Of a stretch of DNA of 64,000 bases, positions 33,640 to 44,214 are shown piece after piece. Source of the stretch: Asterella californica (taxonomy: Eukaryota; Streptophyta; Marchantiopsida; Marchantiales; Aytoniaceae); the NCBI GenBank assembly GCA_036924285.1, contig JAYKYS010000019.1, forward strand, positions 5,456,001 to 5,520,000. The letters are read 5' to 3'. The notes below the pieces were generated by a model. That model was not told where the DNA came from. It searched no databases and saw only the letters and a list, made by a program, of their open reading frames with translations. Position 1 is the stretch's first letter, and every line of letters begins with the position of its first letter. Made by a program: the position numbers and the translations under genes.

Positions 33640-34430
33640 AAGCCCAGTACAAGCTGCGGCACCAGTGCAGCAAGATGGAGTCTTGCCAACGTGCCCAACG
33701 ATTCAGGCGCGGGAAGTCAAGGAGCATTGTATGCGGAACTCATCAAGATGATGAAGACCATGCAGGAGGGTATGGTTTCCAGTGATAAACGTATCGCTGA
33801 GCTTGAGGTAGGCCAAGGAAGCTTCTCGTCTACCAGAAAGCTTTGTAAGACGAATTTGTCGACCCCGTTATCAGGTATAGGATAGGCTTGCAAGGTTAAA
33901 GATTTCTTAACTGAGTTGGATCTATACTTTGAGGCGCAACAAGCTTAGGAGTTAGACAAGGTGAGAGCGGCGGTTACGTTCTTGAAGGATCATGCGCTTC
34001 TCTGGTGGACTGCATACAGAGACGAGCATGCCTTGATCGTCTCGGCGCTTGGTTGGAAAGAGTTCAAGGTGTTGCTCGCATGACGATTCACTCCGGAGTA
34101 TCAAAGGATTCGAGATGTGTCGAGCTAGTTAGACTGAAGCAGACTTAAGTGTTTATGTGCGCGAGTTCAGTGTCAAGCTGGATTCGTTCTCCAAGTGGAC
34201 TGAGGAGACCAAAATATATATATTTATTGGAGGACTCAAGTCGAGCTCGGAGAAGGCTCTCTTCTGGATGCCGGAACTACCTGCGACAAGTGCCGAACTT
34301 TTGAAGCTAGCGGAGCGAATTGGAGACGATGAAGTCCAGCAACAGAAACCTTTTGAACCACGCAGCACGGACAAGTTCCAGAAGAAGAACAAGGACTTCA
34401 AGCGACAATGAGATGGGGGTGAGAAAGATC
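33640..34430 (+). pseudogene. Gypsy G gag
   Basis: Pieces of the gag domain lie in several frames: GALYAELIKMMKTMQEGMVS, KVKDFLTELDLYFEAQQA, VRAAVTFLKDHALLWWTAYR, RFTPEYQRIRDV, YVREFSVKLDSFSKWTEETK and IYIFIGGLKSS. The WW..YRDE and F.PEYQ..R patterns are those of plant retrotransposon gag. Stops near 33882, 33946 and 34083 and a frame change near 34330 disable it. It would form the virus-like particle. Confidence 0.82.
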
Positions 34431-35162
34431 GAAAGGATTCTTATGTCCCGGCAGCAAACAGGAGCAAAACCTAAGGGGCAAACACCTCAGAAGGACAATG
34501 ACGTTAAGTTTACTTGCTACAACTGTGGCGGGGCGAGTCATATTGCTAAGGGGTGCACGAAACTTAAGGTTAGTAACTGTAGCATGAATGCGTTTGTTGC
34601 AAAAGACTTGTTGGAGGGCCAGATGACTGTGACCTTGAGAACCACGAAGAAGACGTCAAGATTGGTGTTTCTACAAGCCAAGGTTGCTAACCGTGATGTT
34701 ACTTTTCTTGTGGACACAGGAGCGACTCACTCCTTCATAAGTCCAAAGTTGGTGAAGAAGTTGGGCTTGTCTACCTCCAAGGCAGACAAGCCTATTCAGG
34801 TGCGCTTTGCCAAGGGCAAGACGTACCAAACTTCCGAAGTAGCCTTGGATGTACGATTTGCGTGTGGGAAGCTGGAGTTCACAGAGAACTTCATGGTGTG
34901 CGAGATGGATGATATCCATGCGGTTTTGGGGAACACTTTCTTGGACAGGTTTGAAGTGGAACTTAGGCAGAAACCTTTAAGGTTGAACGTTAGAGTTAAA
35001 GAGCGGAAGCTGGGAGTGAGGCTGATCCGAAAGGCGCGGAAAATTGACGACTTTGCGGTGAATTTGATCAAAGATAAACAGATGGACTTCAACGACGGAG
35101 TCATGTGTTTGATGCAGGTTGCAGATTTGATGACGGGTGACAGACAAGAGGAAACATCATGA
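34431..35162 (+). pseudogene. Gypsy G zinc knuckle and aspartic protease
   Basis: The frame at 34320-35162 contains the zinc knuckle CYNCGGASHIAKGC (near 34516-34557). It then has the protease with active site FLVDTGATHSFIS (near 34707), ending in FMVCEMDDIHAVLGNTFLDR and VRLIRKARKIDDF. The protease frame is intact with DTG, but a stop at 35160 cuts it from the reverse transcriptase, and gag upstream is broken. Confidence 0.85.
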
Positions 35163-36073
35163 GACGCGACTAAACTTCTGAAGGTGCTTCGTGAAGTGAT
35201 TAAAGAGTTTGAGGATGTCTTGACGAATAAGTTACTTGCTGAGTTACCTCCAATGCGGGTGGTGGATCACTAGATCGAGGTCTTGCCAAGATCAGAACCA
35301 CCTTCCAAAGCTCCTTACAGACTCAATCAGGTGGAACTCCTTGAGTTGAAAAGACAACTCGGTGAGCTATTAGCACGGGGATATATTCGAACCAGTAAGT
35401 CACCTTATGGAGCCTCAGTTCTTTTCGCAAAGAAGAAGGATGGGAAGTTACGACTCTGCGTAGATTATCATGCACTCAATAAGGTGACGGTGAAGAATAA
35501 TTATCCTTTGTCAAGGATAGACGATCTCTTTGATAGACTAGCGGACGCAAAGTACTTCAGCAGGATCGACTTGAAGTCAGGATATTACCAGATCCGGATA
35601 GCTGATCCAGATGTTGAGAAGACCGCTTGTCGAACAAGATACGGATCGTTTGAATTCGTTGTGATGCCATTTGGACTCTGCAACGCCCCTTCGACGTTCA
35701 CTACATTGATGAACACAACTTTTCACGAGGAGATGGATGAGTTTGTCATCGTTTACATCGACGACATCTTGATCTACTCCAAAACCTTGGAGTCGCACGC
35801 GGAGCAACTAAGGGTGGTGTTGATGAAGCTGCGGGAGCATAAGCTGTTTGTCAACATTGACAAGAGTCAGTTTGATTTGGAACGCATTAACTTCTTTGGA
35901 CATGTCATTAGTGCAGAAGGAGTCGGTCCAGATATGCAGAAGGTGGATGCGACTGTGACTTGGGAGCCTCCGACTACAGTGAAAGAGATGCGGCGATTCT
36001 TAGAATTGGCGCAGTTCTATCGCAAGTATGTGAAGGAGTTTTCACAGATCGCAAAGTCGCTGACGGACTAGAC
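35163..36073 (+). pseudogene. Gypsy G reverse transcriptase (262-codon open frame)
   Basis: Intact from 35283 to 36071, with a stop upstream near 35272. Visible motifs: PYRLNQVELLELKRQLGELL, GYIRTSKSPYGASVLFAKKK, LRLCVDYHALNKVTVKNNYP, RIDLKSGYYQIRI, MPFGLCNAPSTF and the catalytic YIDD at 35754-35765. Then FFGHVISAEGVGPD and VKEMRRFLELAQFYRKYVKE. The sequence is canonical Ty3/gypsy with the expected YxDD. Translation would have ended at the upstream stops, so it is a relic, but the least damaged polymerase here. Confidence 0.9.
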
Positions 36074-36560
36074 GGGCAAAGACGCACAAGTAAGTTGGAC
36101 CAAGGAGGTGGATGATGCGTTTCAGACGATCAAAGCTATTTTGTCAAAGACGCCAGTTTTGAAGCTGCCGGAGTTCGACAAACCATTCGAGGTGCACACG
36201 GACGCGAGTGACTATGTGATTGGCGGAGTGTTGGTGCAGGATGGAAAACCTGTAGCGTACGAAAGCAAGAAGTTATCTGGGACGGAGAGTCAATGACCGA
36301 CTCACGAGAAAGAACTGTTTGCGGTGGTTCATTGCTTGAGGAAATGGCGGCATTACTTAGGACTTCCCAAGTGTATATTGATAATATTTTGCTCAAGTTT
36401 GAGACACAAGAACGGGTGACGCCAAAGCAACTACGGTGGCATGATACCTTAGCGCTCATGAATGTGGAATGAATCCACAAAGCGGAAAAGGATAATGTGG
36501 TTCTTGACGCCTTGAGTCGCAAGGAGGAATATCTTTCATCGTCAACATAGATTTTGCACG
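36074..36560 (+). pseudogene. Gypsy G RNase H
   Basis: The frame 36108-36296 reads LKLPEFDKPFEVHTDASDYV then IGGVLVQDGKPVAYESKKLS, with the catalytic Asp of HTDAS. After a TGA near 36295 it continues THEKELFAVVHCLRKWRHYL (Glu and the conserved His/Leu pattern) and EKDNVVLDALSRKEEY. It would degrade the RNA strand of the hybrid. At least two stops disable it. Confidence 0.85.
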
Positions 36561-37085
36561 CTATGTATCATAAGGAGTCAAACTTGGAGAGATGAATACG
36601 TGAAGGTTACATGGGTGACGATCAAGCGAAAGAGTACTTGGAACGGCTCAAGAGAGGAGTGAAGTTGCAGAACATGCAACTCAGACATGACTTACTCATG
36701 TTTAAGCAAAGTCGGGTTTATGTGGGACAAGGAAAACTTAGGACTAAGTTACTCAAAGAATGTCATGATGCATCCTTATCAGACCATAAAGGAGAGAAGT
36801 CCTCTTTAGCAGTGGTAGCTAAAAAGTTTTATTGGCCCCACATGAAAGACGATGTCGCTCACTTTGTGAAAACATGCGCAACCTGTCAGGCGAACCGCGT
36901 TTCTTATGAGAAGAAACAAGACTTGCTTCATCCTTTGCCGATTCCAGTCAGACCTTGAGAAAGCATTAGCATGGACTTCATTACCTCTCTGTCTGACTCG
37001 AAGGGATATAATGCAATCTTTGTGATAGTTGACCGATTTAGCAAACTAGCGAAGTTTGCCCCGACCTTAGATACTACAACAACGT
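36561..37085 (+). pseudogene. Gypsy G integrase, first part
   Basis: The His/Cys zinc-binding domain is in the frame 36611-36958: LLKECHDASLSDHKGEKSSL, FYWPHMKDDVAHFVKTCATC and QANRV. After a stop at 36957 the core starts, [20 protein letters not shown] then [12 protein letters not shown], with the first catalytic Asp in SMDF. It is cut in the middle of ..LDTTTT by a solo LTR at 37086 and resumes at 38410. Confidence 0.88.
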
Positions 37086-38405
37086 TGTCGTGATATGAAT
37101 AATTTCACATAGTAAATGATCCATTTCTCTGTCAGGCGTTAGTCTCTCTGAGTGAAGTTAAGACCTCAGAGAAGTCCATTTTTGGAAGATGTTATATATT
37201 TTGAGTCTTAGTAGGTTGATTATCATGTTGATAGGGCCTAAGCTCATGGGTTGTATTTGCGTGTCGCCCATGCACGCCTTCTAGCTGATTTAAGTTATTT
37301 TTCGGGGTTGCGTGTCGTTTTAGGTAGTTTAAGTTTTACGTTGGCACTCTAGGGGGCTTGACGTGGTAGCCTATGAGTGTAGATAAGTTACCAGGTAGTT
37401 TAAGGCACAAAAGGACAGTCAAGTGGAGCTATGAACTCCCATTGGTCCATTTTTCTCTTTTGTAAAACTCTAAGTTTAGAAACAGAGCTCTAGAGTGGAT
37501 TTTGAGCAATTGGTGAGTGTACTGCGAAATCTGAGATCACGAGGAGATAGAGCTCGTCAAGCCAAGCACTGTCAGTGAAATTCTTGATCGATTTGGATCA
37601 ATAAACAAGGAGTTATGCCCAATTGAAGTTCGGATTGTGCCAAAACTGCATCACTTTTGTTGATTTTGGGGTTTTGAGTGTCAATTGCAGCAGAATTGAG
37701 GAAATCGCTTCAAACCTTCGTGGTTGCGTTCACTGTCAGCCGGGCTACGAGTGTCAAAAAAGTTTCAAGTGATTTGAGTTACTGAGTAATTCAAGGTGGC
37801 CGCTGAAGCTGAGGGGGTCTGAAAAGCTCGCAATCTAGAGCAGCAACTTCAGAGAACGAGATCTGGAGTTCTGTGTACAATCAGGAGGTCCAACTTCACA
37901 GGAGTGTTCAGCAAGCTGTGTACTGCAAATCCTGTAAGAAACTTCGAAGTTGATCAAGTCAATTTCCTGTTATAAGTCAAAATAGCTATCTGAGTATCAA
38001 AAATTGCCATAATTTCTCTGTTCAGAAAGTTTCTACTCACATCTCGGTGCTCTGAACTGATCTCAAGCTGAAACTTCATATGTGTATCCAATAGGACCTC
38101 ATTTACATGTAGGAGGAGTTCTGAAGCCTAAACCATCTTATGTTTCTGATTCTTGACTGTCAAAGTTCACTGTCAGACCTTATTACTGTTAGTCTAATCT
38201 GATTTTCACTTCTTGAACATACTGGAGGATCCACTTGACATGTGTGATGGTTTATAGTGCCCCTTATGACCTGAAGCCTATCTATGTATAGTAAACAACC
38301 ATAGCCTGAAGCCCAGCACTTCCCCAAGTACTCTTCCCACAGCCTTCACAATCATACCACAACTAGAAGGTTCCTCCCTTCTCAAGAAAAACTCTCAACG
38401 TGACA
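37086..38405 (+). mobile_element. Solo LTR, family C2, inserted in gypsy G integrase
   Basis: It starts TGTCGTGATATGAATAATTT and ends CTCTCAACGTGACA, flanked by a perfect 4-bp duplication ACGT (37082-37085 and 38406-38409). Removing it restores the integrase core across the junction. At 1320 bases it aligns with the 3' LTR of gypsy H2 (49474-50803) at both ends. It shares most of its inner part with the C1 solo LTRs, for example GGCACTCTAGGGGGCTTGAC near 37344 and 7625. Confidence 0.9.
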
Positions 38406-38409
38406 ACGT

Positions 38410-38557
38410 TCACGACTTCTCGGTTGTTCCTAGATACTTGGTGGCGTTCACATGAATTTCCTCGGAGTATTATTTCAGATAGAGACTCTAAGTTCACAAG
38501 TGTCTTTTGGAAACACTTGTTTCCAAAATTGAGGACTAAATTAAAAATTAGTACCGC
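38410..38557 (+). pseudogene. Gypsy G integrase, continuation after the solo LTR
   Basis: FTTSRLFLDTWWRSHEFPRS then IISDRDSKFTSVFWKHLFPK continues the integrase core with the second catalytic Asp (SDRD). It stops at ..KISTA (38557), where LTR H-A begins. The Glu of the DDE triad and the rest of the element are missing. Confidence 0.85.
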
Positions 38558-40568
38558 TGTCGTGTCGTGGACCGACTCCTATCTAAAATTCAGACTTTGA
38601 TGCTTGTCGCTTCAAAGACACTCATGAGAAAGACAAGCTAGGCCCTAGCTTACATGCTTTTGACATCATTTCGGATCTCCATTTTCATCGCATAGATGGG
38701 TAAAGCTCCTTGTCAGCTTTCCATAGGCACTTCATCTACTTCGTTTGGACATCTAGTGAAGAAGTTACAAGACTCGAAAGATGAGAAAACAAGCTAGGTC
38801 CCAGCTTACAGGTTTTTGGCACAACTTCGGATCTTCGTTTTTATCGCATCAGTGGATAGAGCTCCTTGTCAGCTTTCTATAGGCACTTCATCTACTTCGT
38901 TTGGACGCCTAGTGGAAAAGTTACAAGACTCGAAAGATGGAAAAAACAAGCTAGACCTCAGCTTATGGACTTTTGGTGCAACTTCGGATCTTCACTTTCA
39001 TCACATAGATGGGCAGAGCTTATTGTCAGCTTTCCATGGGCATCTTGTTTACGTTGTTTGGACATCTAGTGAAGAAGTTATGCGACTCGAAAGAAGGTAA
39101 AATCAAGCTAGACCCTAGTTTACTTGCTGACTGGGTATTTGAGACTTCAGACATTATATCAAAGACGCAAGAGGTCAGCTTCCTCATTATTGAGAGAACT
39201 TTGTACGTACAGAGACTGACGCAAGGGGGCTGCTTAAGGGGCTTGCTTGTTCTTGCGACATGTCGGTGGACGTTTTGGAGAATTAGGAAGTCCAATACAC
39301 GCGCGCAAGGTGTCATCGGGTTCAGATCTGTGCAGGCTACGCACAGGTTAAGACGGTTTGAGAAGAGACGGTCGGAGGTTGTGTACTGAGAAATTGAGAC
39401 GCAGGATGCAGATTTAGAGTTTTCAGTTATCTGTGAAGGAGAGTTGGACCGTTCGGACTGTTCCGGAGTCCAAACTTGCTGTCCTTGGATCCAACGGGAT
39501 CAGAACAACAAGTTCTTCAGGAAATTGAAGACGATACGAAGTTTCATCGGACGGTTTGAGAGTTTTGAGTGAAATTCGCTCGCAAGGAAGCGCTTACATC
39601 ATATTTTTGTTTGCCTACGACTGAGATTAGGTTGTTCTTCGCGTTCGGTGAGCCAAGCTCTTCGTTCTTGGTGCCTACGCGATCAGGGAGTCTTCATGTA
39701 CGCATAGGAGGAGACTGTACGTGAATTGGATTGTTGGTTTGGGTGTGGTGAGCAAGTTTGAGCCGCAGGGAGCTGATTTACGTCAGTTTTTTGCAACCTG
39801 CGATCAAATTTCTTGCGTGGTTTTGCAAGGGGAACTCCAAACGACTTGTTTGGAGTCTTGTTGGGTTCAGGGTAGCTAGATCTATCTTCCAGCGAAGACG
39901 GATATCAGTTTAGACAATCCGTTTGTGCGGTGTGTGCGGTTTTAAGCCGCAGGGAGGAATTTTTGAAGGTTCAGTCACCTACGACCGAAAATCGGCGATA
40001 TCTTGGCTGTTGGGAGTAGGATCTGAAGGTTTCTTGGGTTAACGGAGTCAGCGGAGGAGACCCTATCGACATCTGAAGTCTGTTCAGCGAAAGGAGGAAG
40101 TCCACAGATAGACCTTTTTCAGTTTCTTCGCTACGGGTTTTGCTCTTTTGAGTTCGTTAGAGTTCTGGTTGGCTGTATACAGCTTGTGGTAGCTAGCTTT
40201 AGCTAAGAGCTTATACATGGATGTGGTTTGGACTTGGGTTTGGATCGCGTGATACTGCTGTGACTCTGTTTGTTAGCAAAGGGAAGTTTTTCTTGCTTTG
40301 AGCTATGCTCCGGTGGTTTTGGGTCAAGGTTGTGATTCAAGGGTTGTTTTCAGGGGCTTTTGAAGCAGGTTACAGACTGCTCTGGTCTGGTTCTCAATTC
40401 TGTGCTCTTAGGAGAAAGAAACGGTAGAGTACATACATTTGGAGTGTATATATCGCAGTGTTCGTTTTCGTGGTTGTTTTTCTCTATCTTGTCTTTGTTT
40501 CAGCACACAACATCTCCACAGCCAGGAACCTCACGTTTTCTTGGACATCCTTCTCGCAATATCTGACA
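38558..40568 (+). mobile_element. 5' LTR of gypsy H-A (about 2 kb)
   Basis: It starts TGTCGTGTCGTGGACC and ends CGCAATATCTGACA. Its whole length has an inverted partner at 59317-62247 (minus a 911-bp insertion there), giving 2011 and about 2018 bases. It contains the 157-bp tandem repeats. After it, TGGTGAACTCG at 40578 is a candidate primer site starting TGG; I could not match it to a tRNA. The 3' LTR of this element is not in the window, because its internal part breaks off at 44036. Confidence 0.75.
38635..39110 (+). repeat. 157-bp tandem repeat, three units, inside LTR H-A
   Basis: Units begin AAGCTAGG or AAGCTAGA at 38635, 38791, 38948 and 39105 (partial fourth), giving lengths of 156, 157 and 157. 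Each contains CAGCTTTCCATAGGCACTTC or a close variant, TTCGTTTGGACATCTAGTG-like and GTTACAAGACTCGAAAGATG-like text. The unit start forms an inverted repeat, AAGCTAGG C CCTAGCTT in unit 1. The same array occurs in LTR H-B at 60781-61249. Confidence 0.85.
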
Positions 40569-40657
40569 CGATATCGGTGGTGAACTCGACGTGAAGGTCT
40601 GGGGTGAGATTTCTTCTGTGTGTGAACTTTGAAGAAGAGATTGGCAGTCATAAGTGG

Positions 40658-41477
40658 GGATGAGAAAGGTGATGGAGATGGAGCTAGTGGTTCAGGTGGG
40701 TTGCCGAAGGTGCAGTTGGATCCGGCGACTACATCGATGTTCCAAGCTTTCACTATGTTCTTATGGTAGCAACAGTCTGATGAGCGGAAGGAAGCTTTGG
40801 CCAAAAAGGCGCTACAAGCGGTGGTCAACAGAATTGATCAGTTTGATGAGAGAGATGTCTCAAGATATCTGAGGCATTATGTGAAAGAGATGGAGCTGAA
40901 CCGGGTCTCAGAAGATGAGATGATTGAGACGTTTGAGTTAGCAGCAGCTCCAGAGATTAGAGATCATGTTAAAATGCTAACGAAGCATTTTAACAAGGAT
41001 TGGGAGACGTTTGCTTGTGCTTTGATGGATGAGTACTTCTTGGAGGACTCTGATCGAGTCACCAAGAAGTCATTCTTGGAGTGGGTTGAGCAACCAAGGA
41101 AGGGTCTACAAGCTACTGAGTTGCTCAGGGAGTTTGAGAAGCAGTTTTCACGGTTGACTAGGATGGAGAAGTTGACTCTGCAGTCCAACAAGACAGAGCT
41201 ATTTCTTCGGGCTGCAGATGAGAAGTTGCAAGAGAAGCTAGAGGTACTTCTGGAAGATCGGGAGGAGGACGATGGATTGACCAGTAGCTGGAAGAAGGTT
41301 GAGGAAGCTGTTAGTCTGCTTACCAAGAGGGAGCGGAGACGAGAGAAGGTTCCTATTAGGAGAATGGCGCCAACACCTACAGCTATAACACCTGTTCCTG
41401 TAGTCCGACCAGTGGTTCCTGTTGTTAGACATGTAGTACCAGTTGCTCCAGCTGTTCCAATTGTTCCAGTTGTTTAG
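40658..41477 (+). pseudogene. Gypsy H-A gag
   Basis: A frame starting near 40658 (GDEKGDGDGASGSGGLPKVQ) is stopped once by TAG near 40769 and then open from 40797 to 41477: AKKALQAVVNRIDQFDERDV, SRYLRHYVKEMELNRVSEDE, FNKDWETFACALMDEYFLED, FLEWVEQPRKGLQATELLRE. The arrangement (helix-rich, then a Pro/Val repeat VPVVRPVVPVVRHVVPVAP) is that of gag in this gypsy group. A TAG at 41475 ends it just before the nucleocapsid part. Confidence 0.75.
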
Positions 41478-42181
41478 GCACCTATGGTATCTCCGAAGAA
41501 GGTTGATTCAAACCTTGAGGAGACTTTGCTTGGAATGCGAGATCTGCAGATCAAGCTTACAAGATTGGAAGAGAAGGGATCTACAAGCGGAGCAAGACCG
41601 GTTGAGAAGCAAGGTTGGATCCAGCGGTGTATCTGGTGCGATGGTACTGATCATCCACGCAGAGATTGCAAGGAGTTCACTGATATTCTGCAGCAAGGAG
41701 TGATCTTCTGGAAGGATGGGAAGGTAGCGCTGAGGGATAGTGGTGCACTTCTTCAGACCAACTTTGATAGAGGAGGGATGAAGAAGTTGGTTGAGGACCA
41801 CCTATCAGCGCAAGCAGTTGCAATGGTGGAAGCTGGAACTTATGGCACAAGGGTTGAGGATCAAGCTGAGAGAGGTTTTAACGGACAAGTTGAGCCAAGT
41901 GGATTGTGGTCATCTGCCATCTCCATGAAAGAGAAGGGAAGATGGCACATGAGACGCTGCTGAGAATAGCTGCTACGATCCGGAAGGATACTGGATGAGA
42001 AGATCCGATAGAAGTTCTATCGGTGCATGCTTACATCGTCAAGAACCAACACGAAGCGTTGTTGGAAGAGAAGAGAAGGCGAGATTCAGAGGATTCAGGG
42101 GAAGGGACTTCTTCAAAGAGATAGACTCGAGGGGAGAAGGTTCGTCAAGAGCTTCAAGATGCAGGAGCTCAAGATCTATCG
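41478..42181 (+). pseudogene. Gypsy H-A nucleocapsid with CCHC zinc knuckle
   Basis: The frame 41484-41963 includes EETLLGMRDLQIKLTRLEEK and the zinc knuckle CIWCDGTDHPRRDC (C-X2-C-X4-H-X4-C, near 41630-41671), then GVIFWKDGKVALRDSGALLQ and VAMVEAGTYG. This would bind the element's RNA. It loses frame after 41960; the stretch to 42181 holds only shifted frames. Confidence 0.75.
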
Positions 42182-43079
42182 ATGGATGATGCTCCTTCTC
42201 CATCAAAAGTGAGAGCAAAGGAGTTTCAGAAGGAGAAAGGTAAGCCGGTTGCATACAAACTACAGTCGGACATCGAGGCTTCAACAGACTTGAAAGGAGT
42301 CTTGGAAGATCGCATTTTGAATGCGAAGGTGGAGTTTACCTTGAGAGAAGTGTTGGACATTGCTAAGCGTGAGTTTCATGATGTCATCATCGATGTCATC
42401 AAACGGAAACGACAGATTACGGGTGAGACTGGTTTATCGCATGCCTTGGATACTAGGATGTCTGTGGATGAAGAGAGAGAGCTTGCAAAGTGCAGTGTTT
42501 ATTCTTCAGAGGAAGAAAGAGATCGAAGACGCAGGGTGCATTTTGAGGATGAAGAGGAGGATCGGAAGCAGAGTTCAAGTCATTACAACCACAGTCACTG
42601 GGCTCGAGCTACAACGGAGACGTTGGTGAGAATCGGAGACTTGGATGAGCCGGTGGTTGCTCTGATCGATCATGGATCAGAAATCAACATCATGTCGAAG
42701 GAGCTGTACAAGAGGAAGAAAGTGGCTGATCGACACAGAGCATGGGTGGGTCATAAGAGCAGCCAACAACACAAGAGAAGACTTGTATGGAGCTTGTCCA
42801 GACATCAGAGTGCGCGTAGATGATGTTGCTATCGAGCAAAACTTCTTTGTTCAGGAAGCAACATCATACCTGCTCATTCTTGGTCAACCTTTCATCATAG
42901 CAACTCGGATGGAGACAAAGGTACTGGACGACGGATCTGCTTGTGCTAGGATCCGAAGTCAAGATGGGACGAGAGCGATACAATTCTTGACTGTACCGTC
43001 CAACCACGAGCGTAATCGAGATCGTCTGAAAGAGAAAACACTTCCAAGGATGAGTGAAGAGTTCAAGGATTTTCGTTGA
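42182..43079 (+). pseudogene. Gypsy H-A aspartic protease region (DHG active site)
   Basis: Two overlapping frames (42182-42823, 42672-43079) give KPVAYKLQSDIEASTDLKGV, LNAKVEFTLREVLDIAKREF and HDVIIDVIKRKRQ, then RIGDLDEPVVALIDHGSEIN followed by IMSKELYK. This is the protease site, but with Asp-His-Gly instead of the usual Asp-Thr/Ser-Gly. The second frame continues WVIRAANNTREDLYGACPDI, SYLLILGQPFIIATRMETKV and ARIRSQDGTRAIQFL. A frameshift lies between them near 42720. H2 has the matching downstream half at 54.4-54.79 kb. Confidence 0.8.
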
Positions 43080-44036
43080 GTATCACTATAGAGCGAGATT
43101 GTGGTGGTGCGCAGGAGAAGGTACTCTCGCTTGATGGAGATAGTGTCTTTTGTACATGGTTTGTTGGGTTTTCAGAGTGCGGGATTGCTATCTACAAGAA
43201 GGTAGAAGAGCTGAGAAGAAAAGAACAAAAACATTTGCGTGATGTTGAGTTGATGTTGAAAGAGCTGGATGAGCTAGAAAGAGATGAATGGATTTCTGGT
43301 GTTTATGAAGAGGATGGGTTGGAGGATCCTTTGCGAGAGATCATGTCTATTGGATGGGAGGATATGGATAAGGTTGTGCAGATTCATTCAAAGGAGGTCT
43401 ATTCAGTGATCGAATCATTCTGTGCACCGGAGGTTCGAGTTGAGACAAGTTACAAGTGGATAGGAAGATAAAGTCAGTTGCTGGTCCTTTGCCGGAAGAC
43501 ACTAACCAACAGATGGATCGAGCTTCAAGGGAGAAGAGTTTGAGAGATCCTGTAATGATAGGACACAAGTTCACGGAGAAGACCCTTGAAGAGCTGAAGA
43601 TTGGATCTGATGGGTCTCTTCTACCAGAAGAGAGGATGTGCTTCAAAGAGATGCTTTCATGACATGGGAAAGCACTTGCCTTTGAGCCACATGAGATTGG
43701 ATGTGTAGACCCATATGTTGTTACCCCGATGGTTATCTTCACGGTATCGCATGTGCCATGGAACCTGAGACCAATTCCAGTACCGCGGGCTCACTTGTCC
43801 AAACTAGTGGAGTTGCTGAAGGAGAAGATGCGGATGAAGATCTTGGAGCCGTCGTTTGCACCGTATTCGAGTAGATGGTTTACAGTGCCTAGAAGAATGG
43901 GTCGATGCGGTTCATCCAAGACATGCAACCGGTGAACGCAGTAACAATCAGAAATGCTGAGGTGGGACCGATTGTGGATGAGTTTGCTGAAGCGTTTGCA
44001 GGAAGAGCAATTTATTCAATGAGAGATCTTTACTCA
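43080..44036 (+). pseudogene. Gypsy H-A linker and start of reverse transcriptase
   Basis: After a charged linker (43076-43471) the polymerase begins: PVMIGHKFTEKTLEELKIGS, EERMCFKEMLS, a stop, then KALAFEPHEIGCVDPYVVTP, MVIFTVSHVPWNLRPIPVPR, MKILEPSFAPYSSRWFTVPR and, in another frame, RFIQDMQPVNAVTIRNAEVG and VDEFAEAFAGRAIYSMRDLY. It breaks off at 44036, where an inverted LTR G fragment begins, so the catalytic motif and everything after it are lost. Confidence 0.82.
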
Positions 44037-44214
44037 AGGCCCTTATGTTCTAACCCAAGGTTCCAACCTTGGTTCAGAGAACCACTTAGGGTTCATCTGA
44101 TCCCGACTTCCCGGCCAAGCTGTTAAGTCCTACTCGCAGCGTTCACAACCTAGCGCAAGTCCGCTAGAGTTCTGTTGTTCGCGTTTGCGCCCGATCTTGA
44201 GAATGAGGGTCGCG
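44037..44214 (-). mobile_element. Truncated LTR G fragment, inverted
   Basis: This is the reverse complement of 32294-32470: the minus strand starts TGTCGCGACCCTCATTCTCA at 44214 and runs through GGTTCTCTGAACCAAGGTTG to AACATAAGGG near 44040. It contains only the first 175 bases of the LTR. Similarity runs a few bases past 44048, so the TGTT there is not its natural end. Confidence 0.75.
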
